Below are positions 57,069 through 64,000 of a stretch of DNA of 64,000 bases, in pieces (positions within the stretch are counted from its first letter, which is position 1; every line of letters begins with the position of its first letter). The notes beneath the pieces are model-generated. The model did not search any database. It was not told where the DNA came from and saw only the letters and a program-made list of their open reading frames with translations. The position numbers and the translations under genes were made by a program. This DNA comes from Echinarachnius parma. Taxonomy: Eukaryota > Echinodermata > Echinoidea > Clypeasteroida > Echinarachniidae. The stretch lies in the NCBI GenBank assembly GCA_037951105.1, contig JBAMJV010004309.1, positions 97,501-161,500 on the forward strand, given 5' to 3'.

Positions 57069-57476
57069 ACCGACGGTGGGCACATTTTCCATCACACATG
57101 TCCGCTCGCCCACTCTTCATTTATGTACATCTGAATAATGTCTTTTGGAGTCCTCCTTTTTTGTCACCATAATATAAATGGATAAACTAACATGACTAAC
57201 TTGACACAAATTGAAAGAACATTGTTGATGTATTTCTAAATTGTGTTTTGTACTTACGCATTATGGTATATAGTTGAATGACATTTTGGAACGACGTTGC
57301 TCATGTTGATTTTAAAACACCGCTGTTCGTCTTCATTATCTCTTTATCCCTCCAAACTTGTGATGATAAACCAGAGATCTTAATTCTAAAAGGCGGTAAA
57401 TACACTTAACAGTCACATCAAGTTAACTATCCAAGTGCAATACTATAAGCTGCATGGATAGCTATAAATAACACCT
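57069..57476. other. Nothing recognised
   Basis: No gene or array. Confidence 0.4.
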
Positions 57477-57843
57477 TTAAAGGGATCTAGTAACTTTGTT
57501 GACAAGTGCAAAAAGTGATTAATATAATTATGTGATATGTCCACAAAGTAATGTGCGAAAATTTCACGTTAATTGGATGTTTTTTTGGCCGAGAAATGAG
57601 CAAAAATGCAAAATGATATTCACTAACTCATTGCACTTACTTTGTACACGGCTTAAATTATCCCGTAGACAGTATTACATCTGAACACTTCAATTGTAAA
57701 TATCTTTTGAACGAAATGGAAATTTGAAAAACCGAAACCTGTCCCGTGCTTTCTTGGTTAGTATGAATATGACAAGGTATGAGAGAACCACTAGAGTTCC
57801 AAGTAAATTGTTAGGATTTGGACAATGTTACTAAGTCCCTTTA
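57477..57843. mobile_element. TTAA MITE family A copy (A12)
   Basis: TTAAAGGGATCTAGTAACTT to CAATGTTACTAAGTCCCTTTA, 367 bp; closest in sequence to the copy at 20157. Confidence 0.85.
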
Positions 57844-58679
57844 TGGCAAATGACGTAATAGAAAAGCACCAAACAGCACCATGACTATTCCATTTTCTAC
57901 ATGCATGTGTAAAAGCGGAACAGATTAACGCAACTTTCTCCTCAGTTAAACAATTGGATTCAAAGCCCTTTTTAATTAAACTCTTCAATTATTGTATTAT
58001 AACTAGCTTTCAACTGCTCACTTCAAATCATGTGAGTTTGTTTCAAGGCTAAATAAGTGTTTTTTGTATAACGTTATTAAGACCTGAACAGAGACAGTTT
58101 CATGGTAACTCTAAATTGAAATACTTATCAAGATAAAAAATTAACTTGATTACGACTCAGTCTCCCTGGGATTTCGTATTCTCTCGTCGTATAATTGTAT
58201 ACGATGATGTGTTTGCACGGTCCTAATCCTTCTTATGCATTAACTACTATAAGCCAATCGATTAGATGGAATCAATTAAAGCTGCAATAGACTGCGACAA
58301 GGCCTGGATGAGTTGGCAAACATACGTTAAAGGGGACCATCATCTTAAATAAATTATAATTTAAAAAAGCTTTCCAATCTGATGTTATAGAACGTATGTT
58401 TAAAAAACCCCCAGAATACTTCGATTCTATTTGCAGGATAATTTGTATGGTTAAAGACTTGAAATATTCTAATTAAATCAAATAACTACTGTAAGGGGAC
58501 AAGTCTATTGTAAAGAAGATTGGGACAATCTTTTTTTATGGTTAACCCCCACTGTTATTTCTCGAAATTTGTCTTCATTGTACGTAATTCAAAGGAATAC
58601 AAGAAACAACGTTCATCACTTCAACTTATGATTGATTGGCACTCTTTAACAAGTTTTTGTTTATTTTCATGTTAGGTAG
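57844..58679. other. Nothing recognised
   Basis: AT-rich; no gene, TIR or array. Confidence 0.45.
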
Positions 58680-58947
58680 ATAAAGTAGTAGTAGATTTAG
58701 TAGTAGTAAAAGTAGTAGTAGTAGTAGTTTAATGTAAAGTAACAGTAACTTTTGAGGGCGTTGCACATTACAAGCTTTGCTTTTTAGCAGCGCTCTCCAT
58801 TTTCAACAATCATTATTTATTACTATTTTGTATATTCAATTTTGTATTCATTTTATCACCCCTCTGTAAGAATATATTATGTTTATCATGTTGTAAATGA
58901 TACTTTTGATGAAAATGAAAAAATAAATGAAATGAAATGAATGACTG
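58680..58947 (+). mobile_element. LINE 3' UTR fragment with GTA repeat upstream
   Basis: 58680-58728 is an interrupted (GTA)n. 58745-58947 ends in TACTTTTGATGAAAATGAAA then AAATAAATGAAATGAAATGA, a tail form typical of L2/CR1-type LINEs. No RT sequence is left. Confidence 0.6.
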
Positions 58948-59241
58948 ATTAGAATTGAACATCGACCAGTTACCCTTCATGAACAGATTAAGAACATTCT
59001 TCATAACCAATAACTAATCTTTAAATCTCTCTATTAAAATGTAGAATTGTATTTATATTTGTTGTATTTTTTATAACGGAAAATACAAATGAATAAATAA
59101 ATCAATCAAACACAAGTCACTAATACTTCAAAAACACGTTTTCAAACTTGTTAACATTATGTTCATTAGTATTTAAACGCTCCTAACATTTTTTTTTCTG
59201 AAGACGATCTGTGGTTTTGGTAGGACTTTTCAATTGTGTCG
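58948..59241. other. AT-rich, possible second LINE tail
   Basis: TTTTTTATAACGGAAAATAC then AAATGAATAAATAAATC near 59068-59105 resembles a LINE 3' end, but there is too little to be sure. Confidence 0.3.
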
Positions 59242-59336
59242 ACGTGGATGGTTGTTGTTGGTGTTGTCGATGTTTTTGTTGCTGTTATTATTGTCGTTGT
59301 TGTTGTTATTGTTGTTGTTGATGTTGTTGTTGTATT
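59242..59336. repeat. (GTT)n-rich simple repeat
   Basis: TGTTGTTGTTATTGTTGTTG-type sequence, interrupted. Confidence 0.9.
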
Positions 59337-59423
59337 TTTCGGGTTGAGGACGTTTATTAAAATACACATGTATAATATTTACGCCGTAATGATTTATAAT
59401 TAGACGGTCGGACGGGAATTTTG

Positions 59424-60070
59424 ACTTTACCTTTTACCTACGATCGCTTCATACACCATGTACACTGTCATTTGTAGGTGCCTCTTTATTTCCTGCCCAT
59501 TGTCTTAGGTGTATGTAGCCTTTAGCCTAAAGATACAAGGATGGGGGGGGGGGGGGTGGGGGGGTGGACAACCATCCATCACCGACACAGATATGTCAGC
59601 TTATAATTCATGTGCCTTGTTTTCTTCTTCTGTCATATAACTTATTTCTTCAGTCAAATGGGGGGGGGGGGGGGGGGGGGGGGGGTTGACTGCCCTCCTT
59701 CCCACATTTTGTATTAGGCGCCTTTACGTTCATTATGATTAGGATATATGGGAACTTTTATGTTTACTTTCAATCGGCCTACACTGACACAACTAGGTCA
59801 GGTTATAATACATTATATGGCCTGATTTCTTCCTCTGTCACATTATTTTGTCATATCATTTTGTCACATTGTTTTATTTAGGGGGGAGTGGTAAGTTGAC
59901 TACCAAGGACCCCTCCCCCCATCTTTAGGCGCCTTTACGTTCATTATGTAATGGAAACTTGTATGTTTACCTCCAATCGCGTCCAAAATTGACATATATA
60001 GGTCAGCTACTAATGGGTGCCTCGATCGTCTTCTACCTTTATTACAGGTCCATGTAGCCTTTAGACAGAC
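59424..60070. repeat. Degenerate tandem repeat of about 230 bp with G runs
   Basis: Recurring blocks are GGCGCCTTTACGTTCATTAT (59716, 59929), ATGTTTAC(T/C)TCCAATCG (59761, 59964), AGGTCAG(G/C)TTATAAT-like (59606, 59792) and CATGTAGCCTTTAG (59514, 60051). Each unit carries a G tract before GGTTGACT/GTTGACTACC. The longest G run is 26 (59660-59685). Confidence 0.75.
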
Positions 60071-60593
60071 AAACCCCTGTGTGGCTGATGGGTAGTGGTA
60101 GTAAAGCAGTTGCGAGTTGCATTGAGTCTGTTTAACGGATTCATTCGCTACAGTATAGGTGGGACCGCGGCTTGCTTCGCCCACTCCCTGCACATGCAGA
60201 CTAAGCCAGCACGCCCCGCGCCCCTCCCTCTGGCGCCGCCTCTGCCAGATTGTCATGTTTGTCACCCCATCAAATGTTGTCATTTGATCATCATCATCAC
60301 CTTAACGGTTCGCCTACGGATTTGGACTCTGTGTACAGATCATGTATATCGGCTGCTGCAGGGACATCCAGGCTTTACTGGTTGTTGTAACCTATATGAG
60401 CTCTGCATAGCAGGCTTCTCGACACCGATGATAGACACAACTACAGTGTGGTAGCCAGTATCTATCCCAGACCCCGGGGGGGGGGGGGTGGGTGGAGATT
60501 GGGAAAACATTATTCGTGGGGTGGGGTGGTAATGATTGGGGGGGGGGGGGGCGGCTGCCTGAGTATGAAATATTTGCAGAGATGTCATATTGT
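60071..60593. other. Unassigned, locally CG-rich
   Basis: 60150-60260 is CG-rich without a recognisable gene. G runs lie at 60476-60488 and 60538-60551. Confidence 0.4.
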
Positions 60594-60780
60594 CGTATAC
60601 AAATCTTTGTTTATTTGTCGTATACAAATCTTTGTTTATTTGTCGTATATGTGGTTAAATGTGTGCGTATGTGTTTTTAAAGTGCGCGTGTGTGTGTGTG
60701 TGTGCGTGCGTGCGTGTACCCGTGTTTGTGTGTTCGTGTGTTTGTGTGTGTGTGTGTGTGTGTACGTGTGTGTGTGTTGG
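60594..60780. repeat. 24 bp tandem repeat followed by (GT)n
   Basis: GTCGTATACAAATCTTTGTT with TATT repeats about 2.4 times at 60592-60650. A (GT)n tract with GC variants runs from 60683 to 60780. Confidence 0.9.
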
Positions 60781-62066
60781 TGGTTAAGATGTTACACATT
60801 CGAACATGTCGAACGAGGGGAGGGAGCATACGTCCTAAACTTTGCCACAATTCGCTACGCCACTATTATGACTCTGCATCATAAGGCTTGCCTCCGCTGC
60901 GTCCCTCGAGCATTTAGTATCAAATCAGTAATCTAGTCGAAAGTATATTAATATTTGTTTTTGAAATCGGATGGTTCATCGGATGTATCAAACTGATTTA
61001 ATTCCGAGATAATTTCGTAGAAAATAATTCTAGAACATGACTAATGCACATGTTTGTAATTATATAACCTATGCTTGTCCACGATAGTTATTTTGGTACT
61101 TGATTTCCTGGAAGCACTTTCATATAATAACCTGGACAAACATGTTTGTGTCTTATTTTAATTCTTGCAAATCCCTTATTCCACATGATTATCAGCGCAC
61201 TTGATATTAAAACGTTTCCATTTAGTACCATCGGGACTACTTATCTGATAAAAATATCTGATTAACAAAAGAATTCGTTTCAAAACGTTGATTCTGGAAT
61301 AAACAAATGTAATATGTAAACGAACACAAGAACAATAGGAACGATAGATGCGATAGGCGCGTACGCACGGCCCCCAAATTCAGAAAGGTTCACTTTGTAT
61401 CGGTCGTGGCCCTTTCAACCATTCTCGGTCAGCGACACCCCCCCCCCCCCCCCCCCTCCCCCCTAACCAACTCAACCAGTGGTCTTGGCCTAGAAACATT
61501 TGGCGACGAATCTCCATAACGTTTCAAATTCTTGAATGAATTAATTTTTTTTTATATATTGTGTTCAAGGCTACAAATGGCTTTCCATTTATTGTTAGTC
61601 CAACTTCGAGTTAAGTTCATCTTTAAATCTTGGTGAAACACCCCCTGTTTCATACATGCACATACTCTCATCTTCTCCCGTGCCAGTGACCTTCACAAGG
61701 ACATAGGCCTACATCAGTCATGTTCAACCCGGTGAGTCCTAGCTCCTGTCATTTCCCTAATGTTATTACAAATCTCACCATTTCCCGTTGTAGCAACGGG
61801 GTTATAGATAAAAAAAATTAAAGGTACAAAAGCATCAGGTAGTACGTTCGAATTTAATGTATTTAGGTACATACATTCACGTCACGGCGGTTTCCAAAAA
61901 TAGCGGCAGCTGCATGTCCATGGGGATGAAATTCGAGAGTCGGTGAGAAATCAGTGGGCTTGCGACGGCTTTGCCAAAACCACTTCTCCGTTATCGTAAG
62001 AAATTTAGTAGTGATCCATGCCATGTCAACGAATCCTCGAGGCTAGCACATGAATGTCGAGGCCAA
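60781..62066. other. No gene recognised; 20 C run
   Basis: C run at 61438-61457. GTGAAACACCCCCTGT at 61633 is shared with 33175. CCCGTTGTAGCAACGGG (61785) is a hairpin. Confidence 0.45.
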
Positions 62067-62252
62067 TTTAAAGGTACACTTGAGTATTGGTACTTCCCGA
62101 AATGCCCCTTGACACTAAATTGGTTGGTTTTAATTCCATTTGAAAGTTCCTTGAAAAAAACATGTTAAATGATAATTTAGTTTGTATACTGTAATGAATG
62201 CAGGTTTTGGTTACTGAAGTTAAGTTTGACCAATACTCAACTATCCCTTTAA
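62067..62252. mobile_element. TTAA MITE family B, internally deleted (B5)
   Basis: Left TTTAAAGGTACACTTGAGTA, right CAATACTCAACTATCCCTTT AAA. GCAGGTTTTGGTTACTGAAG matches the family B block at 15770. About 186 bp. Confidence 0.65.
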
Positions 62253-62507
62253 AGGTGTGTTTTTTGTGGATCTTAGAAATGTGGAATTTGGCGGTAAAGT
62301 TTAGTAATGTGTTTTGTTTTGTTTTAAATTAGAACCTTAAATAAACCCTCTTGCAGGCGCCATCCAATTCAACCATAATTCCATGAACCACAATTAGGAT
62401 AATAATATGCAATTCTAGTTAAATTCAAACTATAGGAAACTGACCAGAAATGTATTAGATAAATAGAAATGAGCAACACAAATAATTAAAATGAAGCATG
62501 CTATACG

Positions 62508-62560
62508 CCAAGAATCGAAGCCGAGACCTCCGGATTGCTAGAACTCCAGTTGACGAAATT
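62508..62560 (-). repeat. tRNA-derived SINE fragment
   Basis: On the minus strand TCTAGCAATCCGGAGGTCTC and CGGCTTCGATTCTTGGC match the SINE heads at 49.6-49.9 kb. Only the B box half remains. Confidence 0.6.
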
Positions 62561-62874
62561 TGAAACTTTGTCAGCGATTAAGTCATGTAAGTGTATTGAT
62601 ATTATTAGAATAGCAAGTATAAGAAAAAAATAAACGGAGGGGAAGAAAGGAGCGTGAATTTAAGACGTGTAAAAGAAAAGATGTAGATAAACATATATTC
62701 ATAATAATATGATATATTATAATTAAAACGAGATAAAGTGCATGAATTACAAATTAGGCAAGTATTTGTATCGGACGAACTTGTTCATTAAAATGCATTA
62801 TTTTATATAATATAAACTAAAGATAACAAATGCAACCGACACACATTTGTTGGCATGATAACAATCTCCTGAAA
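62561..62874. other. Nothing recognised
   Basis: AT-rich; no gene. Confidence 0.4.
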
Positions 62875-63135
62875 CAGTGGCGTAGCCATGAATTCTGCAA
62901 CGGCTCCTCCAAGCTGCAAGCACGTAAAGCCCCGCGTAAAGCCTACTCGATCCGATCCGACCCGACCCAGCTGAAAGCCACAGTCGGTCTGAGTCAGTCG
63001 CGGCCGATTCAACATGTTGACTCGGGCCCGATTGACTTCCGACTGGCAAAACTGGAGTCTTGAGGCAACGAACACGGAGCCGCCGGGTTGGCTCTGTCTG
63101 CGCCGGCCTTTAGTCCGAGCCGATATACGGGTGGG
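62875..63135. repeat. GC-rich dispersed repeat, family E copy 2
   Basis: Starts CAGTGGCGTAGCCATGAAT. In reverse orientation it carries the family E blocks CGCAGACAGAGCC, GCCAGTCGGAAG, TCGGGCCCGAG and TCAACATGTTGAATCGG. CAGTGGCG at the edge suggests a hAT-like end, unproven. Confidence 0.68.
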
Positions 63136-64000
63136 GTCTAGGGTCCCATGGAGGGGGTCCAAGGGGCGGAGCTCCCGGAGCTTTTTGGATATAAACTACT
63201 CAAAGCCCGACAACCAAAGCTACCGGCTAACTATCAGAAATAACCGACTCATGGGGTTTACTTTTATGTCAGTCTTTAATAAATAATCTACCGTGGAGCG
63301 GAACACGGAGAATGATTAGTTCGTCTACCGGCTAACCAAAAAATCAAACACTAAAATCAAACAAAATCTAGGCCTAAGGGTGGGGGTGAAAGGGGGGGGG
63401 GGGGATCCCCCACGCTATACGCCGCTTTCCTGCAATATGTAATCGAAGATAAATTAAAGCAATATAAACATATCGAGGAAGTTGGATAGATAGCCTCAAA
63501 CTGTTATTTGTTCCCAAGATACAAATGCAACCCAATTAAAATGTCTATCGCGGGAGATATCCTCGGAAATCCTTGATTATAATGTATTAAATGAAATTGA
63601 TCATTATTAGGGAGAAAACTCAAATGAAAATTAATTTTCATTAATTGTCTGCAGTCATGAATACGCATAATGAAAACTTTAGGGTCGATTTGGACAATAA
63701 ATCGCTGCACTGATAATACGCGTACGCTCGGGAACCTTATCAGAATGTTTACTTAGCCGCTGGGTCGAGTCGCTCCATTATATAAGAGGTAATTCCTTGG
63801 CAATGCTAGCGTACATTCGATCCCTCTCATTGACTCAAACGTGATAGCATGGAGTACTATCCATGGTGATAGCTAGTACACTATACATGGGGGAAAAGTA
63901 AATCACCAAGGGCAAGTCAATACGTGATTAATGTACATAAGTCAATTCACGATTAGCCTTGATTGTGTTAACGTAATCATGTTTAACAGACGAGTGTACT
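63136..64000. other. Nothing recognised to the window end
   Basis: A 14 G run lies at 63391-63404. No gene, TIR or array. Confidence 0.45.

Noticed and set aside
60448..60936. 162-codon Cys/Val-rich frame
   Set aside because: Mostly the GT dinucleotide repeat and G runs.

Overview
The window looks like intergenic or accessory DNA of a eukaryote, most probably a marine invertebrate and possibly a deuterostome such as an echinoderm or hemichordate. That placement is inference. It rests on non-LTR retrotransposons, many foldback MITEs with AGAGGGCGC-type subterminal motifs, tRNA-derived SINE pieces, long G runs and low overall coding content. I found no convincing host protein-coding gene, no rRNA and no intact tRNA gene. 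Almost everything recognisable is mobile or repetitive DNA.

Region by region. 1-6.7 kb: a TIR element (1391-1944), a 0.8 kb TAC microsatellite, several hairpins, a 489 bp foldback element and a degenerate ~28 bp repeat array next to G runs. 6.8-10.4 kb: a locus duplicated at about 3.2 kb spacing. One copy carries a 401 bp TTAA element and the other keeps the empty TTAA site. Between them lie a 1.0 kb TA-flanked TIR element and two near-identical G-rich arrays around a MITE copy. 11.5-15.8 kb: a 5'-truncated retrotransposon (RT plus zinc knuckle plus restriction-like endonuclease) sits inside a MITE whose uninterrupted copy is 3 kb upstream. 16-22.7 kb: hairpins, a TTAACCC-ended 789 bp element, several TTAA MITEs and a 1.7 kb palindrome. 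24-27.7 kb: a LINE 3' relic with a TATC tail, a GC-rich repeat and two abutting TTAA MITEs. 28.3-32.6 kb: the best-preserved element, a minus-strand LINE with an L1-type ORF1 and a PHD-endonuclease-RT ORF2 broken by one frameshift. 33-49 kb: MITEs, including two 396 bp copies that are almost identical, a ~60 bp minisatellite and two TA- or TTCACAC-ended elements. 49.6-51.6 kb: paired tRNA-derived heads and a second, decayed LINE. 52-64 kb: more degenerate arrays, a CG-rich TIR element, tandem repeats carrying G runs and a hAT-like MITE.

How the parts relate: LINE-type elements supply the only protein-coding capacity (RT, endonuclease, ORF1p). The many short TIR elements have no coding capacity and must rely on transposases encoded elsewhere. 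Two filled/empty site pairs inside the window show directly where a MITE and a retrotransposon inserted.
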